Below, piece after piece: positions 35,428 through 43,087 of a stretch of DNA of 64,000 nt. The notes beneath the pieces are model-generated. The model saw only the letters and a program-made list of their open reading frames with translations, did not search any database and was not told the origin of the DNA. Numbering within the stretch: position 1 is the stretch's first letter; every line of letters starts with the position of its first letter. The translations under genes were made by a program, and so were the position numbers. The stretch is from the NCBI RefSeq assembly GCF_027111295.1, contig NZ_CP114287.1, positions 4,774,001 to 4,838,000 of the forward strand, written 5' to 3'. This DNA is from Flavobacterium gelatinilyticum. Its GTDB lineage: Bacteria > Bacteroidota > Bacteroidia > Flavobacteriales > Flavobacteriaceae.

Positions 35428-35565
35428 TCAATAGAAGACTAGTCTGTGTTTTTTAAATTCAGAGTATTTCATAGGTAAAGGAATTCCATAATCGTATTCA
35501 GTAGTTTTTTGGCTGTAGAGTGTCAGATTTAGAAGTAAAATCGTGATAAGAAATTTAATTTTCAT
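35428..35565 (-). CDS. Short secreted peptide, probable remnant
   Basis: An ATG at 35565 starts a clear signal peptide (MKIKFLITILLLNLTLYSQ), followed by 26 residues ending 'KYSEFKKHRLVFY' and a TGA at 35428-35430. Further downstream (about 35270-35375) another frame reads 'NYGATDERYLYESGFHKKIE' and ends 'KIPDMPH', like the tail of the same lost protein. I read it as a decayed gene for a small secreted protein upstream of the Rhs locus. A genuine 45-residue secreted peptide is possible but less likely. Confidence 0.4.
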   Translation of the reverse strand: MKIKFLITILLLNLTLYSQKTTEYDYGIPLPMKYSEFKKHRLVFY

Positions 35566-35737
35566 TTTGGTGATGTATTAGTATTACTGGCTTTGAGAGT
35601 TTTTTTGTGTGTAATTTGCTGACAGTGAAGTTGTTGTTTTGAAAATGTTTGTGTTTAAATGACACTTACAATTATAGTAAAATTTTTCTTATTTTTCTGT
35701 AAAATTATTAACAAATTATTTCTCAATACCCGCTTCC

Positions 35738-35765
35738 TTGTTTCTCAATAAAAAAGATATATTTG
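35738..35765 (+). promoter_or_regulatory. Promoter of the rightward secretion operon
   Basis: TTG at 35738-35740 and TATATTTG at 35758-35765, separated by 17 bp, match the flavobacterial promoter TTG-N17-23-TAnnTTTG. Transcription would begin near 35772, about 19 nt before the TTG start codon of the pseudopilin gene. Confidence 0.75.
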
Positions 35766-35790
35766 TAAAAATTAATTTATCTTTTTTGTT

Positions 35791-36201
35791 TTGAAAAAAA
35801 ATCTATTTAAGAGACTCTCCTCTTTCAATCTTCAGGAAATGCTGATTGTTCTTGCCATCATAGGAATTTTGCTTTTAATTGCTTTGCCAAACCTGATGCC
35901 TTTAATTACAAAGGCCAAAAGTGTAGAGGCACAGGTACAGTTAAAAGCTATTTACAATGCCGAAAAACAGTATTATTTTATGTATTCGAAATACAGCCCT
36001 AATTTTAGCGAAATAGATTTTGAAGCACCAAAAACAACAAAAGAAAACGGAAGTGCCAATTACGTTTACGAAATTGTGCATTCGAGTAATAATGAGTTTA
36101 AAGTAAAAGCCACCGCAATTACAGATTTTAACGGAAACGGAGTTTTTAATGTTTGGGAAATTGACCAGAATGGCGTTCCAAAACAAATCGTAAACGATTA
36201 A
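35791..36201 (+). CDS. gspG: Major pseudopilin (GspG/PilE-like), TTG start
   Basis: 136 residues. A TTG at 35791 is the likely start, as it gives a normal short basic leader (KKNLFKRLSS) before 'FNLQEMLIVLAIIGILLLIA' with Glu at +5, the hallmark of type IV pilin-like proteins. The -1 residue is Ser, not Gly. The helix is followed by a GspG-like domain ('AQVQLKAIYNAEKQYYFMYS'). It is the first gene of the rightward arm behind a good promoter, and its stop overlaps by one base the ATG of the prepilin peptidase. It should be the main subunit of the pseudopilus. Confidence 0.85.
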   Translation: MKKNLFKRLSSFNLQEMLIVLAIIGILLLIALPNLMPLITKAKSVEAQVQLKAIYNAEKQYYFMYSKYSPNFSEIDFEAPKTTKENGSANYVYEIVHSSNNEFKVKATAITDFNGNGVFNVWEIDQNGVPKQIVND

Positions 36202-36677
36202 TGTGGTATTTAAAACTAATATTAGTTATAGTTTTTGCTATAGTTCTTTATCAGGATTTTAAAAGCCGGCTGGTTTATTGGTTTTTATATCCAATAATCG
36301 GAATACTGGCTTTTTGGATTCAGCTTAAAATGGTTCCGTTTTCAATCGCATTGACTAATATAGGTTTTAATCTCTTGTTTGTAACATTGATCTTAGGGAT
36401 CAGTTTTATATATATAAAATTAAGAAAACTACAATTCAGCAATACAATAGGGATAGGAGATGTGTTGTTTTTTGTTTTTATAGCAGCATCATTTTCAATT
36501 GTTTCTTTCCTGGTTTTATTTGTATTTTCGCTGCTCTTTTCATTGATTTTGCATTTGATTTTAAGTAATAAAAAAGAGCAGTCATCTGTTCCGCTTGCCG
36601 GATATATGTCTCTTTTTTTTGGTGTCGTTTATACAGCTTCGCTTTGTTATAATGATACTTTTTTATACGCATACTAA
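36201..36677 (+). CDS. Short prepilin peptidase (GspO/PilD-like, A24 family)
   Basis: 158 residues, about six hydrophobic helices. The two catalytic aspartates are visible: D19 in 'YQDFKSRLV' and D87 in the GxGD motif 'IGIGDVLFF'. The usual N-terminal methyltransferase half with its cysteine motif is absent, so this is the compact form of the A24 peptidase. It should cleave the Ser-terminated leaders of the pseudopilins in both arms. Start and stop are coupled to the flanking genes (TAATG with the pseudopilin, immediate ATG for the ATPase). Confidence 0.82.
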   Translation: MWYLKLILVIVFAIVLYQDFKSRLVYWFLYPIIGILAFWIQLKMVPFSIALTNIGFNLLFVTLILGISFIYIKLRKLQFSNTIGIGDVLFFVFIAASFSIVSFLVLFVFSLLFSLILHLILSNKKEQSSVPLAGYMSLFFGVVYTASLCYNDTFLYAY

Positions 36678-38078
36678 ATGGAAAATTTTGACATTCCAAT
36701 AGAATTTCAGCAGCTTGTAAAATCAGAACAGGCTTATTACTACCGAATAATTCCAATAGGAAAAAATCAACAGGTTGTTGTACTTAAAACAGATGCACCA
36801 GACATTGCAGGTCTGCAGAACGAATTAAGTATTCTGCTCAGCTTTCAGGTTCAGTTAGAAACCGATTCAACAGAAAATATAAATCGATATTTAAGTACCA
36901 ACTATCGAAAGACTTCCAATAATGTTTCCGAGATTCATTACACCTCTGATTTTTTGGAGAAAATTGTCCTGAATGCCAAAGAAATAGGAAGCAGTGATAT
37001 TCATTTTGAACCTTATGAAAAAAATGCAAGGGTGCGTTTTCGTTTAGATGGAAAATTAAAAGAACAATTTCATATTTCGGTAGAAGAATATCCGGTTATC
37101 GTAAATAAAATTAAGATTAGGGCACAGCTTGACATTTCTGAAAAGAGATTACCACAAGACGGCCGTATAACGATGGTTACGGATTATGAGGACTTTGATG
37201 TCCGTGTTTCTGTTCTGCCTACACTCCATGGCGAAAAAGTCGTTTTGCGTATTTTGAGTAAAGATACCAGCCATATCAATATTAATTCACTCGGATTTAC
37301 AGATAAAGAATTAGCTGTATATCTTGAAAATATAAAAAGACCAAACGGCATTGTTCTTATTTCAGGACCAACAGGATCTGGAAAAACCACCACTTTGTAT
37401 GCCACCTTAAAAGGGTTAAATGTTCCTAATACAAATATCCTGACTGTCGAAGATCCTATCGAATATACGCTGGAAGGAATAAATCAGGTACAGTTAAAAG
37501 AAAACATAGGACTGGATTTCGCAGCAACTTTAAGAACCTTTTTACGTCAGGATCCGGACATTATTATGGTGGGTGAGATACGTGATGTAAATACCGCCAA
37601 TATGGCAATTCGTGCGGCATTAACAGGACATTTGGTTTTATCTACGATACATACTAATTCAGCCTGGGCTACTGTTTCGCGATTAATAGACATGGGAGTT
37701 CCGTCTTTTTTAATTGCCAGTACACTTAATATGAGTGTTGCACAGCGTTTGGTGCGAAAATTATGTAATTCTTGTAAAACAGAAGAGCCTGTATCTCCGG
37801 ATATTTTTCCAACAGGGTTTGAAGTTCCAAAAAATTTAACTTCGCATTATACAGCATCAGGCTGCGAGCATTGTTATCATACCGGATATTCAGGACGAAA
37901 GGCTATTTATGAAATTTTACCTATTGGATCAGAATTGTCTAATCTGATAAAGAATAATCAGCTGGATATCAATGAGTACCTTGAAGAAAAAAATGTTTTT
38001 ACCTTAAAACGTAATGCATTGTTATTAATAAAAGAAGGAATTACTTCTGTAGATGAAGTTTTTTCACTACTCTTGTAA
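36678..38078 (+). CDS. gspE: GspE/PilB-like secretion ATPase
   Basis: 466 residues: a short N1-type domain, then the hexameric ATPase core with Walker A 'GPTGSGKTT' (230-238), Asp box 'TVEDPIEYT' (256-264), Walker B 'DPDIIMVGEIRD' (292-303) and His box 'GHLVLSTIHTN' (317-327). The C-terminal zinc site C363-xx-C366 and C396-xx-C399 is present, as in GspE and PilB and unlike PilT. It powers pseudopilus assembly through the GspF-like protein. A single ATPase with no PilT homologue nearby argues for a secretion or non-retracting system. Confidence 0.92.
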   Translation: MENFDIPIEFQQLVKSEQAYYYRIIPIGKNQQVVVLKTDAPDIAGLQNELSILLSFQVQLETDSTENINRYLSTNYRKTSNNVSEIHYTSDFLEKIVLNAKEIGSSDIHFEPYEKNARVRFRLDGKLKEQFHISVEEYPVIVNKIKIRAQLDISEKRLPQDGRITMVTDYEDFDVRVSVLPTLHGEKVVLRILSKDTSHININSLGFTDKELAVYLENIKRPNGIVLISGPTGSGKTTTLYATLKGLNVPNTNILTVEDPIEYTLEGINQVQLKENIGLDFAATLRTFLRQDPDIIMVGEIRDVNTANMAIRAALTGHLVLSTIHTNSAWATVSRLIDMGVPSFLIASTLNMSVAQRLVRKLCNSCKTEEPVSPDIFPTGFEVPKNLTSHYTASGCEHCYHTGYSGRKAIYEILPIGSELSNLIKNNQLDINEYLEEKNVFTLKRNALLLIKEGITSVDEVFSLLL

Positions 38079-38116
38079 ATAAACACACTAAAAATCTTAC
38101 AATACAATATAGTTTC

Positions 38117-40315
38117 ATGAAAAAGATAATTACGCTGTTTTTTATACTAATTTTTCAGATTTCCTTTTCGCAGGACAATCGGATAATACAGCTTAAAAAT
38201 AGTATTGAATCCATTTCTGCTGATGCGCCCGGTTTAAATGAAAAAGTAAACGTTAATATAAAAGAAGCCTCGTTATCCAGTTTTTTATTGGCAGTTTCTC
38301 AAATCCATAAACTGAATTTTAGTGTAGCGTCAAATCTGAATCAGATTAATATTGTGAATAATTTTTCTGATGTAACAGTAGGTGATCTTCTTATATTTTT
38401 ATGTAAAGAATACAATCTTACAATCGATTTTACAGGAAACATTTTAGCAATTAAATCCTATGAAAAACCAGCTGAAGTTCAGAAAGAAAAATTTATCGAC
38501 GTTTCTTATGATTTGGCAAATAATTTACTTTCATTGAATCTGAAAGACGACAAATTATATGATGTTTTTAGAAAAATAATGGATGAAAGCGGTAGAAATC
38601 TTGTTTTTGCTCCAGGTTTAGAAAATCAGTTATTGACTGTTTACATTAAAAATATGCCCTTTGATGCAGCCTTAAATAAACTGGCTTTTGCAAATAATTT
38701 AAGTGTGAATAAATCAAGAGATAACTTCTATATTTTTGATAAGTTAGAAGGTAATTTTATTGCAGAAGGAGGCACTGATCCAAATGGTGGTATCAGACAA
38801 AACAGACCACAGCGGCCTCGTAAATCAAATTTTTTCTTTACTGTTGTTGATGCGGATAAAAAACTGCTGAATGTTGATTTTGAAAATACTCCAATTTCGA
38901 GTATCGTGTATGATATTGGGCATGAACTGGATATTGATATGTTTATATCCAGTCCGTTAGAAAATGCAGGAAACGGAACTGTTAAGGCAAAAAACATCAC
39001 TTTTGATGAGCTTTTGGTCAAACTGTTTGAGATAAAACCGGATAATACTTCTCAGGGAAACAATTCGCAGCAGTACAATACAAATAATTCTTCTGTTCCT
39101 TCCCAGTCTTCCGGCGGAGGATATACTTTTAAAAAGAGCGGGGCATTGTACTATTTTGGTACGAAGGATCAGTTAGTGGTTAGAAACATAAAATCAATTC
39201 CGTTGATGCATCGTTCGATCGAAATTTTAAGCGATCCTTCAAAAGAAGGAAGAAGTGCAGGAAGATTAAACAATGTAAACAGTTATTCCAATTACAGTTC
39301 TTACGATAACAGTAACCGATACAATTCAAACTCTAATTCTAATTATTCAAACCAGAACAGTAATTTTAATACAAACAGCAGCAATAACTATTCATCATCA
39401 TCTGGTACTAGCAGAAGTAATCCGTCAGAATCTATTTTGACCATTATTCCGGATGAGATTAAAAAAGATCTCGATATAAAAATAGACAAGGAGTTAAACA
39501 GCTTTTTAGTAAATGGTCCTGCAGCAAATATTGAACGATTCGAATCTTTCATTAGTTACATTGATAAAGCTGTTCCTGTAATTTTAATTGAAGTTATGCT
39601 TCTGGAAGTAAATAGAAGCGCCACTGTTGAAACTGGAATAAAAGCAGGAATAGGAGATAAACCAGTAACAACAACAGGAACCGTTTTTCCTACTGCTGAT
39701 ATTAATTTAGGCGCCTCAACAATCAATAAAATCATCGATGGTTTCAGCGGATTTGGTTCTTTGAACATAGGACAAGTTGTACCTAACTTCTATTTAAGTC
39801 TAAAAGCAATGGAAACAAATGGGAATGTAAAAGTTCGTTCTTCCCCTAGATTATCTACCTTAAACGGTCATAAAGCATATCTTTCTATTGGTGAAACAAC
39901 TTATTATGTCGTTACGAACCAAAATTATTACGGTTCGCAGATTCCACAGGCTTCAGAAGTGAAAAATTATCAGCCTATCGACGCTGAATTATCTGTAACG
40001 ATTATGCCATTGGTTTCAGGTAACGGACAAATTACTATGGATATAAAAGTAATCCAGTCAAGTTTTAACGGGCAAAAAGTAGATAAAGATGCTCCTCCGG
40101 GAATAAATTCAAGAGAATTTACATCTATTATCAGGGTAAAAGACCAGGATTTAATTGTTTTGGGCGGGTTAGAAGAATCTATCAAAAACGATTCAGGAAC
40201 CGGAGTACCTTTACTTTCCAGAATTCCAATTATTAAATGGTTTTTTAGCTCCCGTAAACGAGAAGATTCAAAGAAAAAATTAAGTGTATTAATTAAACCT
40301 ACTGTTATTTACTAA
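38117..40315 (+). CDS. gspD: GspD/PilQ-like outer-membrane secretin
   Basis: 732 residues: signal peptide 1-18, an N0/STN-like domain (about 40-115), further N-domains (about 130-330), then a Ser/Asn-rich low-complexity linker (about 388-434). The secretin domain (about 470-732) has 'VKVRSSPRLSTLNGHKAYLS', 'AELSVTIMPLVSGNGQITMD', 'RVKDQDLIVLGGLEES' and 'GTGVPLLSRIPIIKWFFSSR'. It would form the outer-membrane gate. It starts 38 bp after the ATPase gene and overlaps the next gene by one base. No pilotin is obvious, although the lipoproteins at 22886-24581 could serve. Confidence 0.9.
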   Translation: MKKIITLFFILIFQISFSQDNRIIQLKNSIESISADAPGLNEKVNVNIKEASLSSFLLAVSQIHKLNFSVASNLNQINIVNNFSDVTVGDLLIFLCKEYNLTIDFTGNILAIKSYEKPAEVQKEKFIDVSYDLANNLLSLNLKDDKLYDVFRKIMDESGRNLVFAPGLENQLLTVYIKNMPFDAALNKLAFANNLSVNKSRDNFYIFDKLEGNFIAEGGTDPNGGIRQNRPQRPRKSNFFFTVVDADKKLLNVDFENTPISSIVYDIGHELDIDMFISSPLENAGNGTVKAKNITFDELLVKLFEIKPDNTSQGNNSQQYNTNNSSVPSQSSGGGYTFKKSGALYYFGTKDQLVVRNIKSIPLMHRSIEILSDPSKEGRSAGRLNNVNSYSNYSSYDNSNRYNSNSNSNYSNQNSNFNTNSSNNYSSSSGTSRSNPSESILTIIPDEIKKDLDIKIDKELNSFLVNGPAANIERFESFISYIDKAVPVILIEVMLLEVNRSATVETGIKAGIGDKPVTTTGTVFPTADINLGASTINKIIDGFSGFGSLNIGQVVPNFYLSLKAMETNGNVKVRSSPRLSTLNGHKAYLSIGETTYYVVTNQNYYGSQIPQASEVKNYQPIDAELSVTIMPLVSGNGQITMDIKVIQSSFNGQKVDKDAPPGINSREFTSIIRVKDQDLIVLGGLEESIKNDSGTGVPLLSRIPIIKWFFSSRKREDSKKKLSVLIKPTVIY

Positions 40316-41508
40316 TGGCTGTATTATCCTTACATAATTTTTTACTTGGAAAACAGTATATTGGTGTTGAACACTTTACTTTAAATAATGAAGATAAAAC
40401 TGCCTTATTATTAGTTGAAAAGAAAAAAGAAGGACTTATCATCAGTAAAAAAGACCGCGTTGGTTATAATGGGAAAATAGCAGAAAAATGGGATTCAAAA
40501 CTGCCTTTTTTTCTAATTATTAATTCCAGTCAGGTTATTCAAAAAGAAGTTTCAGGTATTGAAGCGTCTGACGAAAAATTATTGCATAAATCTTTTCCCA
40601 ATACAAACTGGGATGATTTTTATTATGAAATCTGGAGATTAAAAACAAAATCGATAATCGCAATAGCGAGAAAATCATATGTTAATACAATAATAGAAAA
40701 TTATACAAATCAAAAAATAACTGCAGCGGGAATAAGTCTTGGTGTTTGTTCTATTGCTGATATTGTTGAATATACGAATCAGAATAAACTTTACACGAAT
40801 CATCAGCTTATATCGAAAGAAGAAGATCAAATACTTAGTTTGAACTCTTTAGAAACTGCAGTAAGTTATAATATAAATGATCTTGAGATTGAAAACCGCC
40901 AGCTGTTGGCATTTTCTGGTATTTTGAGGCTGATTGTAAACAATACTTCAAATACCGGCTCAATAATCGCTTACAGCGATGAGTTATATGATAACTTTAA
41001 TCAGAAAACTTTTTTTAACAAAAGTATCAAAATAATGGTTGGAGTTCTGCTGGGAATTTTGGTTCTCAATTTTCTGTTTTTTTCTCACTATTACAAGCTG
41101 GCCCAGGAATCGTCGGAAACTCTTTTAGTAAATAAATCATCAATAGAAGACGTTTCGAAAATAAAACAGAGAATAATAGTAAAAGAAGAAAAAGTTAAGG
41201 ATATTGATGGAAAAATGACTTCAAAAAGTTCTCTGATTATAAATGAAATAGCGGGAAAAGTACCGTCTTCTATATTGTTAAATGAATTAGTTTTTAATCC
41301 GTTAGAGAAGAAAATAAAGGCAGAGGAACCGGTCTTAACCAAAGACAAAATCATTACAATTTCGGGAACTACAATAGCAAATAATGATTTTACAAAGTGG
41401 GTAGAAGAGATTGAAAAATTAAAATGGGTCGATAAGGTTTTAATTACCCATTTTGGTAAAAATGAAGAAAACGAAACCACCTTTTCTGTTAATGTAACAT
41501 TGAGATAA
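40315..41508 (+). CDS. GspL-like (PilM/PilN-type) inner-membrane protein
   Basis: 397 residues. Cytoplasmic part (about 1-235) with the divergent actin-like look of GspL/PilM, one membrane helix (about 239-257), then a periplasmic coiled-coil and ferredoxin-like PilN domain ('VPSSILLNELVFNPLEKKIK', 'DKIITISGTTIANNDFTKWV'). This bitopic plan is that of GspL. In the system it links the ATPase to the membrane platform. The start codon overlaps the secretin stop (TAATG). Sequence similarity to known GspL is weak, so the call rests on architecture and order. Confidence 0.75.
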   Translation: MAVLSLHNFLLGKQYIGVEHFTLNNEDKTALLLVEKKKEGLIISKKDRVGYNGKIAEKWDSKLPFFLIINSSQVIQKEVSGIEASDEKLLHKSFPNTNWDDFYYEIWRLKTKSIIAIARKSYVNTIIENYTNQKITAAGISLGVCSIADIVEYTNQNKLYTNHQLISKEEDQILSLNSLETAVSYNINDLEIENRQLLAFSGILRLIVNNTSNTGSIIAYSDELYDNFNQKTFFNKSIKIMVGVLLGILVLNFLFFSHYYKLAQESSETLLVNKSSIEDVSKIKQRIIVKEEKVKDIDGKMTSKSSLIINEIAGKVPSSILLNELVFNPLEKKIKAEEPVLTKDKIITISGTTIANNDFTKWVEEIEKLKWVDKVLITHFGKNEENETTFSVNVTLR

Positions 41509-41509
41509 A

Positions 41510-42031
41510 ATGAAACTGAATAAACGAAATAAACTGTTAATAGTTGGATTTTGCATAGTGCTTTATATTTGTTATTCGTTTGCCATTTCAAATACGATAC
41601 ACTATTATCGCGAATATAAAAAGAAACAGGAAGAGATAGCTGCTGACAGTGATATGCCCAGAATGATGGCTCAGTTATCACAAAAAGAAAAGCAACTGGA
41701 TCAGATATTATCTAATTACGATGTTAATATATCCGAATCTTTTCAGAATGATTTATTAAAACAGCTTACTTCTTACAGCGAGAGTTATCATTTAAAAATT
41801 GTAGATTTTAAAGAACCCCATATCATTTCTCAAAAAGGATTTACCACAACAAGCTACACATTTTCATTAGAAGGTTCTTTTAATGGCTGCCTGGCGCTGC
41901 TTAATAAAGTAGAAAATAATCCTATGCTGGGAAACATCAAACATTTAAATTTCATAAAAAAAAGAAATTATAAAACCAATGCAGATCAATTGTTTGTAGA
42001 GGTTATAATGCAAAAAAATAAAGGAGTTTAA
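41510..42031 (+). CDS. GspM/PilO-like inner-membrane protein
   Basis: 173 residues: one N-terminal membrane helix (about 9-26), a coiled-coil stretch ('YREYKKKQEEIAADSDMPRM' to 'QKEKQLDQILSNYD'), and a small ferredoxin-like periplasmic domain ('YTFSLEGSFNGCLALLNKVE'). This is the plan of PilO/GspM, partner of the GspL-like protein encoded just upstream (1 bp apart). It completes the inner-membrane assembly platform. The identification is by size, order and topology. Confidence 0.75.
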   Translation: MKLNKRNKLLIVGFCIVLYICYSFAISNTIHYYREYKKKQEEIAADSDMPRMMAQLSQKEKQLDQILSNYDVNISESFQNDLLKQLTSYSESYHLKIVDFKEPHIISQKGFTTTSYTFSLEGSFNGCLALLNKVENNPMLGNIKHLNFIKKRNYKTNADQLFVEVIMQKNKGV

Positions 42032-42072
42032 TAAAAACTTCACTAACGAAACCAAACATAAAAAATTAAATT

Positions 42073-43083
42073 ATGAAAAAGATTTTTTTACTATTTGCGG
42101 CATTTGCTGCACAGATAACTTTTGCCCAGAATAAATTAGAAGCAACAGGAAATGTTGGAATTGGGACTTTAACACCTTCGCAGGCTCTTGATGTAAGAGG
42201 GAATGGGATTTTTCAAGGTGGTGTTATTTCTGATGTTTCGGGTACAATTGGAGGGAATTTGAAGATTATGAATTCTTCTAAAACTGCAAATGGAACAGCG
42301 AAAGACTGGACAATATTTAATATGACAGGTACTTATGGAAACAGTCTGCAGTTTTGGGCTTATGACAATTTAGGTTGTGTAAGTGGAGGGCTATGCAGTA
42401 ATCAGTTCACTATTATGGATACCGGAAATGTTGGTATTGGAACTAATGTCCCTTTTAGTAAATTGTCTGTTAACGGATCTTTAACTCTGAATGGAGGTCT
42501 GACAAATACCAAACAAAGACCGGCAATAGCGGGAGGTACTTTAACTAATGGAGAAATAAGAGCTTACAGCAGTTCTGGAAATGGTTATGATGATGGATTT
42601 TTAAGGCTTTCAGCGGGCGGTGGAACATATGCTAATATTAAATCCTATATAGATCTGTCTGGTTATTCGACAGTACCGGACATGAATAGAAACATTGTGT
42701 TTGGAACTTATGGTTTAGAACGCATGAGAATTGATCTGGATGGAAATGTTGGTATTGGCATCTCAAACCCTAAAAACAAACTTGATGTAAAAGGAACAAT
42801 ACATTCTCAGGAAGTAAAAGTAGATATGCTAAACTGGTCAGACTTTGTATTTAAAAAAGAATACAATTTACCAACTCTTGAGCAGGTCGAAAAGCATATT
42901 ACCGAAAAAGGGCATTTAGAAAATATTCCAAGTGAAGAAGAAGTTTTGAAAAACGGAATCAATTTAGGAGATATGAATGCCAAGCTTTTACAGAAAATTG
43001 AAGAATTGACTTTATACATGATTGAAATGAAAAAGGAAAATTCCGAAATGAAAAAAAGAATAGAACAGATAGAGAAAAAATAG
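42073..43083 (+). CDS. Secreted cargo/fibre-like protein, class A C-terminal module
   Basis: 336 residues: signal peptide ending 'ITFAQ', a repetitive beta-structured N-terminal part with three 'NVGIGT'-type motifs ('NVGIGTLTPSQALDVRGNGI', 'NVGIGTNVPFSKLSVNGSL', 'NVGIGISNPKNKLDVKGTIH'), then the class A module ('DFVFKKEYNLPTLEQVEKHI', 'EEEVLKNGINLGDMNAKLLQ') and a coiled coil. It lies 41 bp after the GspM-like gene in the same operon. Its first 230 residues nearly match the next gene, but the C-terminal modules are of different classes. Confidence 0.78.
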   Translation: MKKIFLLFAAFAAQITFAQNKLEATGNVGIGTLTPSQALDVRGNGIFQGGVISDVSGTIGGNLKIMNSSKTANGTAKDWTIFNMTGTYGNSLQFWAYDNLGCVSGGLCSNQFTIMDTGNVGIGTNVPFSKLSVNGSLTLNGGLTNTKQRPAIAGGTLTNGEIRAYSSSGNGYDDGFLRLSAGGGTYANIKSYIDLSGYSTVPDMNRNIVFGTYGLERMRIDLDGNVGIGISNPKNKLDVKGTIHSQEVKVDMLNWSDFVFKKEYNLPTLEQVEKHITEKGHLENIPSEEEVLKNGINLGDMNAKLLQKIEELTLYMIEMKKENSEMKKRIEQIEKK

Positions 43084-43087
43084 TTGT

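Noticed and set aside
41091..41681. A 196-codon frame antisense to the GspL- and GspM-like genes
   Set aside because: It lies wholly opposite two genes with convincing architecture and operon overlaps, and it has no protein-family character.
35791..42031. Reading the machine as an ordinary retractable type IV pilus
   Set aside because: No PilT-type retraction ATPase is present, the pilin-like proteins are few and short, and a GspK-like large tip protein fits type II secretion better. A pilus-like role is still not fully excluded.
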